Program-made: the position numbers and the translations under genes
The notes under the pieces: generated by a model
Told to the model about the DNA's origin: nothing
What the model saw: only the letters and a program-made list of their open reading frames with translations
Databases searched by the model: none
In this document: in pieces, positions 46,801 to 59,440 of the stretch
How the letters are laid out: the number at the start of each line of letters is the position of its first letter
Numbering within the stretch: position 1 is the stretch's first letter
Source: Orthonyx spaldingii
Lineage: Eukaryota; Chordata; Aves; Passeriformes; Orthonychidae
Direction of reading: 5' to 3'
Length of the DNA: 64,000 nt
Assembly (NCBI GenBank): GCA_013397795.1
Contig: VZTJ01005231.1
Coordinates: forward strand, 486,915-550,914

Positions 46801-49800
46801 ATTAGGCAAGGTAAGGATGGCTGTGAGCAGGATATTTTAAACGTTACAGGACAAGTGGAAACATAAAAAAAGTTTATCTGCTGGCTTTGCATATTAAGCA
46901 GTTGCAGCACTTAAAAACTTCTGTTCTATTTAATATTCCCCATTGTGTCCAGCAAAGGGTACTTTGATTCTAATAGATTTTAGTTGTGAAGAACAAATAT
47001 GTCCTACCTATAAAACCACATGCACTTAAACATATATAACCAAACATTTTAAATCCCCTTGCATATATGCACATCTGCCTACAGCAATCCATGCACTGGC
47101 AACACCGAGGACACTGAAATTTCTGGGTCATCTACTTTTGCAAAGATCTCAGTAAGCAGTGCCACCTCGCATCCCCCTCACACTTTGTTTGCAGAAATAA
47201 CGATTCTCACTCCTTTAAAAATAATAAAGATTTGGGTGGCACAACATACAGACACTTCCCAAGTACAAACACATGTATACATGTTTTGAAGGCTACTCCC
47301 CATTAAGTGCTTTGGTTTTGGATAGTTTAATCTGTGTCCTTAATGGTTTAAGGCAGAACAATGGGTTTCTCAATTTAGGAATGTGCATGTTAAAAGCAGG
47401 GATCAGATGAAACCTCTGTACCAAAGCAATGAGTTCCACCAGGGTATTTCAAATAAATCTAATCTACAGAAATCATCACTACATTTTGGATCCCAAAAAA
47501 AGTTGTGCCTTAGAAATGGAGCATTTCAGAAAGTAGCTGAACAGTGCCAGTAATTCAGCATGAGTAGTCAGGAAAAAAACCTCAGTTCCCTGCATTGCTA
47601 AGCAAATGCAGCTGATTGCTCCCTTGCAAGTGGTGATGATTCAAATTCCTCAAAAATTGTAACAGCTTCTAGTAATGTTTTCCTTTGACAGTACTGGGAC
47701 AAACTTTTCATTCATTAACTCGTTTTTCTGAAAATTTATGTCAAAATTAGGGATGAGTAAATCCTGCTTCTTTCCCTGCTTTTTTTTGCTTTATCCCACA
47801 GCTCTGCTTTATTCTTTACTGGAAAAACAAGTTGAGGTAAAAGAAGAAGTAAAACCAACAGAAAACAAAATATTAAAGCAGTTCTCAGTAAAATAAAAGC
47901 GGAAGAATTCTAACACAAAACAGGACTTTTTTCCCCCCCGTTTTATAAAAAACCCATTTTTGCCACAGTCTGGGGAAGAGTAGAAACCTCTCTGCAGTCT
48001 ACCAAGATATTAGTGTCTGAATGTATACTCATACTTCAGATACTATTGTGAAAGGTATAAGAGAAGTCAGATTTTTTTGCCGCAATTGGATGAGAAAAAT
48101 TATGGGATTGAATAAAATTTTCTTTCTTTGGGTATGCAGATAAAGAAATGTAGCATGCATTTGTAATATTATCTCTTTACATATTATTCACACAATAATG
48201 TGTTTTGATTTGCTGCAAATTACAAAAGACTTACAACACTAATTTTAAAAAACTTTCCCTGACTGTCTCTATCACATACACAGACACATACTTCTTTTCT
48301 GTACAGTAACTCCTCTTTCTAGTGATCCTTATAAGAATATTTGCTCAGAACTAGGAAGCCTGAGAGGATGCATTGAAGGGCCACTCCTATAGCTATTTTT
48401 GGCAGGGTCATACAGGGGTTGATAGCGACATTTTTATGTTTCTTCTCTGGCCTTTATGCTTCTCTGTGTGCTATGTTTAAGGCAATAAACCCAGAGTGAA
48501 ATATAGAAACCACGAATTCATTTATGTCCATAGGAAAAAATACCCTATGGACATTTCTTCACATGTACAATATAGGAGTCAGAAGCCATGACTTTAAATT
48601 AATTCAGTATCACTATTTTACTCATGTCAGATCAAAGTTTGAGAAATGGTATCTAGATAATGGAATTTCATTGTTGTTATGACACAAATCAACAACCACA
48701 CTCAGCCTGCAGCTGGTTTACCACAGAGGAAACTCCCCATCTCCCAAGCATCCATACATATAAATTAAACATTCCTAGATCTGAGGTTATGAATGAAAAC
48801 CAAAGTGTTTGGAAGTTAAATCAAATGTCCATATCAATCAAATGTCCACTGTAGGACTGTCTCTGCTAATGTCTACATTTTAGTCAAGACTACTTTTGAC
48901 ATGTCTGTAAATAGTAAACAGCCATAGGAGCTATTTTCTCACCTACTTCAGGAGAAGGAAGAGTTTTGGAAGAAGTAAGTATTCATAGTCTGGACACAGG
49001 ATTTCACAAAGGTAAATTTTTGGGCAGGCAAAGCAACAACCAAGGTCCTACAAAATGCCCAGACAACATCTAAACACTCCTGAGAAGCAGCTCCTGAACT
49101 ATTTACACTGCACTAGTTCTGCATATCTGAATGCTCACATTACAATTCAAAATAAAGAGCTGCTGTGGGACTCAGTGGAGAAAAAGATACCAGAGGGAGC
49201 CATGAGTGATGGGGAAAAGAAACTACTGAGGAAAGCGCCTAGAAAAGAGAAGGGGGTTGGAGGAGCACTGGGCCACCATCATAGGCTGAGGGAGAAAGGT
49301 GGAGGTGGTGTTGAAGGAAACACCTGGAAGTCCCTCAGCTAGGACCTGGCTTGAGGCTGATCTGGTCCAGAAAATGACAGGAGTGGGAACAGAAGCAAGG
49401 CCCACCAAAGGTGTAATTGTTCCCAGGGAAGGGCTTAGGACAACTACAGCCCAGCATGGAGCTTGTGCTAACATCATAGTCACCAGGTTTCTGTTCTCTT
49501 GGAAAGCACGTGCACTTCCACAATGGACAAACTTGGTGTGCCCAGCTGCCCCAGACCCTAGGGATGCAGCATGACCAACGTGACCCTCTGCAGTGTTATC
49601 AAACAGCCTGGCTTGCACCACTCCCACAGGGTTCTCACAACATGCAACAGCCTCTCAGGTTAAGAAAGGCAAAAGGCTCAGATAATGCTGGTTCTGCTTG
49701 ACCTGATCCTCCTGTCAGGAAAAGAAGAGGCAGAACAAACACTGGTGAGTTTATCAGAAACAAGAGATGGTTTATTGAGAAAGTGTTCAACAATTACTTC

Positions 49801-52800
49801 TTTGAAAGAGTTTGGAACATCGCCCTTTCAACAGTGCCACTTACTATCCGCTCCAAAATTAGATTGGCAAATCCCTCCTGGCCTTTTTCTACCAGGAAGA
49901 CTGTCTACTCCATCCATTAACCCTGAATCCCACGTACTCGATATAAACTGACAATTGATAGTCAATGCTATTGGCAGACCCACGCATCAAAGCTATTTGC
50001 ACAACAGGAAACAGCCTGCTTTAGTTCATCATTGTGTAATTCAGTGCCATGTTATTAAAGATATGGGGAAAATTTCCATAGGAAGAGAGATTGAGAAGAA
50101 CAGGAGTTGTAGTTTAGACAAGTAACAAAAATGGACTTTTTTATGTGACAATAAAAAAAAAATCTACTTTTGAGTTATCTACTGTTTCTCGTAATGAAAG
50201 AACAAGAGATTAAAAAAATGAAAAGCATTCAATTGAAAACTGATAAAAGAGTTTATTTATTTCTACACTAAATGCAAGTAACTTTGGGATCTAAATGTCA
50301 ACTGATATGACTGAAGCCAAAAAAATAATTCAGTAGGATTAGAAGTTTATCTGGATATTAAGAACATATATCATTACAAAACTAACCTGTCAAGCTATGA
50401 TTTTTTTTCTCCTGCAGTTAGTAAACATAACCAACAACTCTTTTGAAAATTTCGAGGTATTTTGAGGTAGTCAACCTGAAGATTTAAAAGGACTCATAGA
50501 AAATCACTGAAAAATGAAATTGTACCCCACTTGCTATCTCATAATTCTACCTTACTGGCAATCAGAATCAAATAATTAGCTGATAAACAAAACAGGCTGG
50601 AAAACATTTTTGTTGACAAATACTGTAATGGTCAAACTTCACTCTCACAGTTCTTTTGCAGAATAACCCTTTGGTGAAATAAAAAAAAATCAAATATACA
50701 TACCTTAGGGTTTTCCATCAGGAAAAGGTATTTCATTTTTTTAAAATATATTTACCCCACTACATTCAGTATTAGGATTATCCACAATTCTGACTTCAGA
50801 GCCACCTTATTTTAGGATGTCCCAGCAGAATTTAACTTGTCTTTCTAATAAAATGTTTGGCTGATGGGTCCTATAGTTTCCCCTTCGTAAATATGTGCCA
50901 AATTCGTCTTCCAGCCTTGAACTGACTTCCCCTAAACCCACGAGGTGAGCTACTGCATGTCTAACTGATTTAAATTCAAAATGAGCAGCATGTATCCTCT
51001 GCAATCTGCATCTTTCTTACAGCTCATGCTTCCAAAACACAACAACTTCGAGACACGGTTTAAAAATGGAGGAAGCTATTGCAAAATAAATACTGCAGCT
51101 CATTTTGCATGCCCAAGCCTGTGAAATACCTTCACTAATCTACCTCATACTTTCCATCTAACAGTTCTACCAGATTTGTTAAAAAATAAATATGCAAATT
51201 TTAGGTAGAAAGATTTTTTTGGGAAGTTGAACATAAGGGGTAAATAAGACTCAGTTGTAAAAAGATATTAATTCAACTGCAACGGCTTCATAATTCAGAG
51301 TATTAGATTAATGCTTTATGAGCACATTATCTACAACTTAATGTAAACGCTGTAACAAACTGAAATTCAGAGATAGAGACTGTTCACAGGTTTGGCTTGG
51401 ACCCCATCCACAGAGGCTTTATTAATCAGCACAGAAAGTTTAGTCTAACCTTTGCCAGTCAGTTCAAGGTAGAGAAACTTCCTGAAGGATGACATAAATG
51501 TCTTCCATCCTCACAGACATCTAGCAGCTCCCTCTGCTCTAGCCATAGGGCAGGGTCAGACCTTCCCACGTCACCTCATCACTGCTGATGTGCTAGACCA
51601 CCCGAGCCATGACCGAGGCATCGCTGCTGTGGATGCAAGAGCAAGCCAAGCTGAAAAGCAGTCTGCATCTGTCACATGGAAAAAACCAAAAGCCAAAGCT
51701 CTGTATCACTGGCAATGCCCCCAAAGCACTGCAGGACACGCACACACTTCACAACACAACATCAGAGACATTCTTACGCTTTGCCCTCTGTCCCATCCAT
51801 GCCAGCCAGAGCTCACCACATTCCCACCCTGCGTCCTTTTACTTTGCTTTAGTCCACCACACACAGGGAGAACAGCTGAATCAGGAACAAGCAGAGAATT
51901 GCTTTTTAGCACCATTACAAACGTTACCCTAAACAAACCATCAAGCAGAAACCCGGCATGGCAGTAATAGTGATGAAGCCACAGCACTTTATCATAATCC
52001 CATCTAGTGAGACAGGGAATCTTTGTCAATGTGTTTCATGCTCAGAAAATGTACTATTCAGCACTTTGACACTGTACTAGCCAAACACATATTATTTTAC
52101 TTTATTTTACTTTGGAAAGGTTATTTTATTTAAAAGCACACCTTGGATGCAGATCAGCGTCCTCCCATAGAAACTTCCTGACTCGTTCAAACAGGGACAC
52201 ATGGCTGGGCCCACATGAATATACGGTGCACTGGGAGAAAGCACCAACTATATGGGCAGAAGTCCTTGAGACTATTTTCAAGGACATTTACATGACAGAA
52301 TACCAGGAAGATTTTTAAAAGAATTTACCCACTGAGAGCCCTTGGAGGTCTGGCACAGAGACATGTAATTATATCCCATTACAGATTAGCAGTGGAGACA
52401 AGTACTACACCTCCACAAGTGACCAGTATGAGTAGTCCCAATGACAAGGCAAACCTATTCGTAGCAAGAAGTTAGGAAATAACATATCAACTTGGAAAAT
52501 ATCTTCTGAAGCTGAACAGTGGGTGTCTGAGTTATGCCATGGCGTGTTAGGGTTTATACCACTGGGCAGAGTGCAGGTCTCCTGCCTCTTCAGACATCCT
52601 CTGCGTCTCGCACCTCTGTGAGCACCATACAAGTCTCTGATCTACTCTAGATTTCATGCATTTACCCCTTTCTCTCCAAGGGCATCTTTCCGTATCTCTA
52701 GCAACTTCCATAGACTATTTCAGTCCTTTCACTGTGCAGATACTTTCATCTTTCTTATCAAGCTTTTTAAAATTTTCCTTTATTATTTGATGAACTGAAA

Positions 52801-54220
52801 AGTTTTATAAGATAGACTAACTTTCCTTCTATTGGCTGAATAGTGATTTACACAAGGGAGGTTGGTTTTTTAAGTTCCACAGACTCTAATACATTACTTG
52901 CCTTTTTTTTTCTTCTGGATACCTCACTAGCCCCTATGATTTATTCCAACTCTTCCCATGGATGTCCTTCACCTTTTTTCACTATTTATAACTGGGTTTG
53001 AGCTATGGACCTGCCTGACTGTATCAAGTTACTCCAAAGTTCCTCACAGCCTTCAGGAGCTCTGAAATGTAAAAGTTTTCGTATTAGCTCAAATATTGTT
53101 AGCTGATTAATGAAAACTCTAAGTAACAGCTTGAAAGAGAAGAGCACTAAGCAGTACGTTCCCATGGATGAAGCATCTATGAGGGTCAAAAGGCTACAAA
53201 ACCTGGAGCCAGTCTCAAGCCAAGTTTAGCAGTGGCAGAGGCAGGCTTACCACCCACTCTCAATTTTATTCCAGTAACATCTAGTGATGTTGTTCTATCT
53301 GTTGCCAGTAACTCTAATGACATTTATTTTGTTCTTCACTCTTACTGAACTTGCAAAGTTCTTTCACCCTCCAATGGTTCAAATGAAGGGAAAGGTCTTA
53401 TTGTGCAGCTATGCAGGGAGACACCAGGACAGCGGAGTTTGGGCCGAAGGCTGTGAAAAGCTGAGAGCAGGGAATTTAGTCTATAATGAAGCAGCACCAA
53501 CTTTACAGTGAAGCAGCAACCAGCATTAACTCCTGGGAAATCACTCGATACCCTCCTGAGAAGGCTGTGGGACTGCAAGGGTGAAGCCCTAAGGATGGAG
53601 CTGCTGCTGCTGCTGGCCCATGCTGGCAGCCCTCAATGGGCTAACAGTGTGCCACAGGAATACCTGTGTGAGATAGCCATAGCCTTTAGAACTGGATAAG
53701 AAAGAAGAGAACGGAAGAGGTGTATAATGTCACATCCAGACAAGAGTACAAAACAAAGGGGTTTTTTTCCCCTTACAGCAGAGAAAAAAAAGTACTCACA
53801 GGAGCTTCTTATCCTTTCCTCCATCATTTTGTTTTCCTTCTCAGGTTTCCTTCATGCAGGGAAATAATTCTCTCTCTGTTGACACCTATGCAACCATAGA
53901 CATGTCAGCATGAGCTGACTGGGTGGAAAAGAAAAAAAAATATTTACCCCCAGCATTTCTGGGATCTGCTGCATTGCCATTACTGCCATGATTTATTGGG
54001 GCCTGTTACACATATTACCTTAAGCTTCTCAGTCACCCAAAAGATTTCCTCTCAACAAACGAAAAATACCAGTGAGCTGCTCAGATTTGCAGGCAAGAAG
54101 GCAAAGGGGAAACAAGAAAAGGAGTCTGTCCGTCCGTTCACCGTATCCCCCCCTACATCTGCTTCAAAAACGGGAGTAATAAATACAGCGAGGAGCAAAC
54201 AACTGCAGATGGATGCTGAG
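46801..54220. other. Unique non-coding DNA, no gene seen
   Basis: About 7.4 kb without a recognised exon, RNA gene or transposon. Homopolymer A and T runs are scattered. The only ordered structure singled out is the hairpin at 48524-48554. Overlapping frames at 49223-49627 and 51590-52029 have no known domains. Confidence 0.55.
48524..48554. repeat. 11-bp perfect inverted repeat with 9-nt loop
   Basis: ATGTCCATAGG (48524-48534) pairs exactly with CCTATGGACAT (48544-48554) around a mostly-A loop. It is not followed by a T-run that would suggest a Pol III terminator. It may be chance or a tiny MITE-like footprint. Confidence 0.85.
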
Positions 54221-54224
54221 GGAT

Positions 54225-54665
54225 GCTGGAGAACGGCGCGGTACCTCGGGCGTAAGAAGCACCTCCACAGCCCCTCCTCGCCCACACGTCCGCAGCCCCG
54301 GCTCTCTCCCGGAGCCCCGCTGTCCCCCCGCTGGTGAGGGAGTGTCGCCGGAGCCGGGGGGGGGGGCGATGGCTGCAGAAATGCAGCCTCAGCAGGGAGA
54401 CGAGGCTGTCAGCCTCCAGAGCACTTCCCTGCGAGGGAGCAGATAAGAGGGAAAAGGTGAATGGGAACACTTGTCACAGCAGATGGCGGCTTTGATTTGC
54501 AGAAGAAAGCGGGAGGGGGGCGGAAAGTCGGGGAGGGGCGGCCGTGCCTGCCCGCCCGGTGCCCGCCGCTCCCCCTGAGTCCCCGGCCCGCCCGGAATGC
54601 TGCACCCCGCCCTCCCTGCCCGGGCGCCCGAGGACTTGCTGACCTTCCCCGCACACTTTGTAAGA
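54225..54665. promoter_or_regulatory. CpG island, probable orphan promoter or first exon
   Basis: This is the only extended GC-rich, CpG-dense segment in the window. It contains several GC boxes (GGGGGCGG near 54515, GGGGCGG near 54535, CCCGCCC near 54558 and 54590) and an 11-G run at 54357-54367. It also holds an AGATAA GATA site (54441-54446) and GCAGATGGCGGCTTTG, a YY1-like site overlapping an ATG at 54483. There is no clear TATA box. Two short frames begin in fair contexts: GCGATGG at 54369 (25 codons) and ATGGCG at 54483 (31 codons). Possible splice donors are CTG|GTGAGG near 54334 and TTT|GTAAGA near 54658, so the island may be a first exon transcribed to the right, but direction is uncertain. 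No downstream exon was found. Confidence 0.7.
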
Positions 54666-54977
54666 CGAAGTGAGGGATTTCGGCAGCCCTGGCAGCCTTA
54701 TACATTTTATTAACGCTATGCTAATTAGCTGGAAAGCCACACAATTATTTTCTTGAAAGGATTCAAGGATCAAATAGCCATGAATAGAGCTGGCAAAACC
54801 TAATCTACTAATGGATTTAACTTAAGAGAAATATAAAGCTCAAAAATATGATTATTTGGGAGCTACTTAACTAGTACTTATCTTTAAAATACTTTCACAG
54901 AATTTCTCTATTCCACTGAGGTGGAAAAAATACAGTCATATTTTTTAAACGTGTTTGGCCAATAGCTCTAAACAATA
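54666..54977. other. AT-rich flank of the CpG island
   Basis: An abrupt return to AT-rich sequence. The 10-bp palindrome GCTAATTAGC (54720-54729, homeodomain core TAATTA) and a TTATACATTTTATTAACG stretch lie just beside the island. There is no open frame of note. Confidence 0.6.
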
Positions 54978-55175
54978 CTTCTCTCTTCTCTCTTCTCTTT
55001 CTCTCTTCTCTCTTCTCTCTTCTCTCTTCTCTCTTCTCTCTTCTCTCTTCTCTCTTCTCTCTTCTCTCTTCTTCTCTTCTCTTCTCTTCTCTTCTCTTCT
55101 CTTCTCTTCTCTTCTCTTCTCTTCTCTTCTCTTCTCTTCTCTTCTCTTCTCTTCTCTCTTCTCTTCCCTCTCCCT
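54978..55175 (+). repeat. Polypyrimidine microsatellite, 7-mer then 5-mer
   Basis: The left half (to about 55069) is mainly a heptamer, TTCTCTC. The right half (about 55070-55165) is a pentamer, CTTCT. The tract is pure C/T on the + strand, so it could form triplex DNA. Open frames across it translate as Glu/Arg/Lys or Leu/Phe/Ser runs and are artefacts. Confidence 0.97.
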
Positions 55176-58100
55176 GCTGACCCAGTATGAGTTCCTCAGG
55201 ACAGCCATGAGCCCGTGGTGGCTGATTCAAACCAGAGGCAGAGACACTCCAGAGCACTTAGCCACCTCAGCCTCATTTTCTGCTGATATACCACGGCTGT
55301 GCCTCCATTAGCTGGGATGACCTTTTGTCATTTTGGATCAAGACTTTACCCTGCATGTTCTTGTGCTGCAGTGTGGTGTTTCCTCACTGTAAAACCCCTC
55401 CAAATTTTGCACAATGTGTCCTAAGTTCCCAGGGCTGGACTCCACAGAGGTTGCCAGGAGGTTGTGCAGCCATGCCAGGGGACTGAGGAACATATTCCAC
55501 ACTAACCAGGGCTAGCAGAGGCAACACAGGGCTCCTCCTCTCTCCCAGCAGTACATCTTCACCTGATGTGAACCATCACCAAGTCCAAGATACCTAGGCA
55601 CAGGCAAGGCTCACACTGTGGCATACACTTTATAAACACAAGAAAATGGTCTAAAATACAAAGAAATGAGTCTTATTGCGAGAAAGAAGATGTCAGACAA
55701 ATGCAGACAGGAAGGAAATATGAGGGAATAACAGGAAAATAATAGTCAGCTGGGCAGGCAGTCACTCCAGCACACCCACAAGCAGTTGTTCAGTCTTTTA
55801 TAGATACCATTATAAAGGACAATTTGAAGGCGGGTTGGACAGCAATAATAAGGCAAGTTTGGATTTGGCTGCAGGGGATGTATCTTGAGCTCAAAAGGCA
55901 GCAGGAAAGAAAACAGAGAGGCACTTGTTTTAAGCTTTAACAATGCAACAGGGAAGAAAACATACAGGCTCTTATTGGAAAATTTAACATTTGAGTAACA
56001 GACACCAGAAAATTGCCTGACTGGGGGTTGAAGCAGATATTTCATGAGTACACAAGAGATGGTGGTGAACCAGTGATGTTCTAACTGGGGAATCAGGCCT
56101 TGAAACCTAAGATATGTAACTGATTTCAATGCAGCATGGGAAAACATGTAGGTGGGAGAGATCCCTCAAAACTGACTGGTGTGGCCCACACAACAAGCCA
56201 CAGAAAGCCTGGGACATCTAGGTAGGTGGATGACCTGGTAAAAAGGATGTTCCCAAAGTTTCACAAGGTCACAGAGCTCAAAAAGAAAATTTTTAAATCA
56301 AGACTACCAAATTCATTATGCAGAAAATTATACTGACAAATTACATAGGTCTTCTCCTAGGCATAAATACAAACTAGCAGGTCTGAACCAAGGTATAGTT
56401 TGTGCAAGGAACAAAGTCAAAGCTGGACAAAAGTGAAACTGGTATCAAGTGAGCAGAAATCTCAAGCGTGAGTCTCCCCTGCCACTGTATTAGAAAAGGA
56501 AGTACACAAGCTGCCTTCTGGATCTCTCTCCAAGACATTTTCTCTCAGTGACTCAAGATGTGCACAGTTCACTAGTAAAAAAGATCATTATTTTAACTGT
56601 CAGCAACTGCCTCAGCCTGTGCTGCCATTCTGTCTCACACACCAGTAACAATCAAAGCCATCCAATTTGAAATTAGCTGCCAGTCCTCAGGATGTTGGGT
56701 GTGTCAGAACGAAATCAAGCAGGGCATCCCACATGGGGCTGGGTATTCAGTGTTTCCTGAACAAAAAGGAGTATATTCAGTTAAGATAGTGAGCAAATCT
56801 AACTATACACCGAACCTTTCACGTCTAGGTGATATAATAAGGTGCATTTCTATGTTACTGTTCATGACCTACAATCATTCTCCAAAAACTGGAGTCTGCT
56901 CCCCATGTGAGTTTGTCTGAGTTTCCATGTGTTCATTGTTATACTGATGAAGCTCCTTTTAGCTATGAGTGGCTGCCATCAGATTACACAGTTGTCAAAA
57001 CTCTGAGGTGCAGGGATTTTATTTATTCATCCCAGCAGCACAATTGCTCTCTGTCCCTCAAGAAGCAACACTGGCTGCACCATCACACAGCTCCAGAGCA
57101 ATGCATTGCTCCAGGATGCCTCAGCAGGGAGAAGTCACTTTAAAACAGTTACACCAGTCTAAAATCTGAGCAAGGTAGGGCAGGTTGAATGCACTGGGTT
57201 CCTGGTAATACAGTTGTTGCCTTATAATGTAATCCATCTGTTTGGCATCCCTTCCATATAGCAGTCTCTCACAGTACAGTGTGCTTGGGCTCTCAGACCA
57301 GTGCAATTCTTGGCCAACAGTAAAGCTCCAACCTCAACTTCCCCCTTTCAGCCACTATTTTTCTCCCAAAAATTCCTTTGGAAAAGTTTCTGCAGTCTTC
57401 TTCACTTCTATAACTACGGCTAAAACTGAATCCTGGGTGTGATAGCCCCAGCAGGCCTCAAATAGGTTTTGTTCACTGCAGCAAGGAGATCACCACCTTT
57501 GAGACAAACTCTAGACAGAGTATTTCCCAATAGGAAGCTTCACAGTATTTATAGTCTGCACCCACCTACTTTATGGTGAAGAAGTTCTGCCACGTGAATA
57601 AAAAAATTACATGTATTTTGATGTCATTAGAAGGTTATTTCATTGCTTTATTTCACAGATGGCTTGTGGTGCTCACAAAGGGACCATCAAAGTGCTGGAA
57701 AACAATGCCATGAAAATGCTCATGTTGTTCAGCAACTGTGACTCCTATTTCGTGGGACTTCAGGTTTTGCAGACATTTGGCTTTCTCAGGCTCAATCTAA
57801 ATCCAGGTTTTGGGAGACAAGAGCTGACTGCACATGAAATCAAAACGATAATGGTGGCAGGAAATAATTGGGGGAGAATGCAAAAGTGATGCTCGCCATC
57901 TGGATCGAGGGAAGCCTTGCCCTTTGTTGCCCGGCTGGAGAAGGCCTCCTGGATTTCCAGATGCTTTTGAATGTTCCAGTGGCAGCAGGAGCTACGAGTG
58001 TTTATTTCCCCTTCTCCTATCTGCTTGGTGAGGAGATTTCAACCTCTTGTCCTGTTGGACTGTGTCGCCATTGTCTGTGCTTTTCTCATCTCCAGACTGG

Positions 58101-58970
58101 ATCGCTGCCATGTGGTCTGCTCAGCTCTACGTCTGAGGACCACTCAGAAACTTCAGCTAATTGCAGTATGCAGCTGCCTGCTTACATATCCACATTTCAG
58201 ACACAAACCATAGAGCGCAGATGGCACACAGGCTGCGCCAATTTTCAGTTCATTTCCAGGTGCAATTCAGGCCTTAGTTTCTAAATCTCCTTGTGATTTG
58301 AACCTGCTCGTCCCCCAGAAACTGCCTCTGCCTACGAGCACTAGGTCCACCATGGAGATGAGTTGGTGCCTTTGAACCTGAAGTCCTTGGAACAGCACAT
58401 TTGGAAATGGCTTTGATTTTTTGCTCAGCAGAAGGCCGACACTCTTGAATTTGCTTTCTTGTGTGGCAAACCTTCAGGGCACATTGCAAAACATGTCTCT
58501 TTTGTTAAGCTTTAGTTTAAAATATTGGGGTGGGCTGGGAAGGGGAGGTTTTGATGAGGACACTTTTACTTTCACTGTTGTCATGGCAGTATAATTCAGT
58601 AGGGAATATGAGGTTTGATTTGTTTTTATTTTAACTGCAGTTAATGAAATCTAAGATTGTGCACAGCATAAATGAAATCAAATAAATAATTGCAATTGTT
58701 TCAGGCCAGTGCTGTTTACTGGAGAGCCGGGGAAGGAAAGACAAGAACAGTGTATTTCTAGAGAGAACTAAGTAGGTATAGCAAAATAAAAGGGAGTTAA
58801 ACAGGTTACTTCCCTTAGCTCATGCTGTGGGTTGCCACTGATGAGTTCCTTGCAAGAGGATTCTTGAGGTCTTATGTGTCCTTCAAGCTCATATTGAGAG
58901 CTCACTGCAATATGTGACTGCCTCTGGTCCAGAGAGGAAAGGACAGAGACACTGACCAAGATACACTGAA
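55176..58970. other. Unique non-coding DNA, no gene seen
   Basis: No exon or transposon recognised. Frames up to 138 codons (for example 57868-58284 +) show no known domain. Confidence 0.55.
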
Positions 58971-59440
58971 GAAAGAAAGAAAAAGAAAAAGAAAAAAAAG
59001 AAAAAGAAAAAGAAAAAGAAAAAGAAAAAGAAAAAGAAAAAGAAAAAGAAAAAGAAAAAGAAAAAGAAAAAGAAAAAGAAAAAGAAAAAGAAAAAGAAAA
59101 AGAAAAAGAAAAAGAAAAAGAAAAAGAAAAAGAAAAAGAAAAAGAAAAAGAAAAAGAAAAAGAAAAAGAAAAAGAAAAAGAAAAAGAAAAAGAAAAAGAA
59201 AAAGAAAAAGAAAAAGAAAAAGAAAAAGAAAAAGAAAAAGAAAAAGAAAAAGAAAAAGAAAAAGAAAAAGAAAAAGAAAAAGAAAAAGAAAAAGAAAAAG
59301 AAAAAGAAAAAGAAAAAGAAAAAGAAAAAGAAAAAGAAAAAGAAAAAGAAAAAGAAAAAGAAAAAGAAAAAGAAAAAGAAAAAGAAAAAGAGAAAAAGAA
59401 AAAAAGAAAAAGGAAGGGAAAAGGGAAGGGGAAAGGGAAC
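58971..59440 (+). repeat. (AAAAAG)n hexanucleotide array, 65 perfect units
   Basis: From 59000 to 59390, G recurs exactly every six bases, giving 65 uninterrupted AAAAAG units. Impure GAAA/AAAAAG units lie on the left and a GGGAAA-rich purine edge on the right (to 59440). All three minus-strand frames are open, giving Phe-Ser, Phe-Phe and Leu-Phe repeats up to 234 codons. They are translation artefacts, not genes. Confidence 0.99.

Noticed and set aside
54895..55311. Charged Glu/Arg/Lys frames and a Leu/Phe/Ser frame
   Set aside because: Translations of the C/T microsatellite; no real domain.
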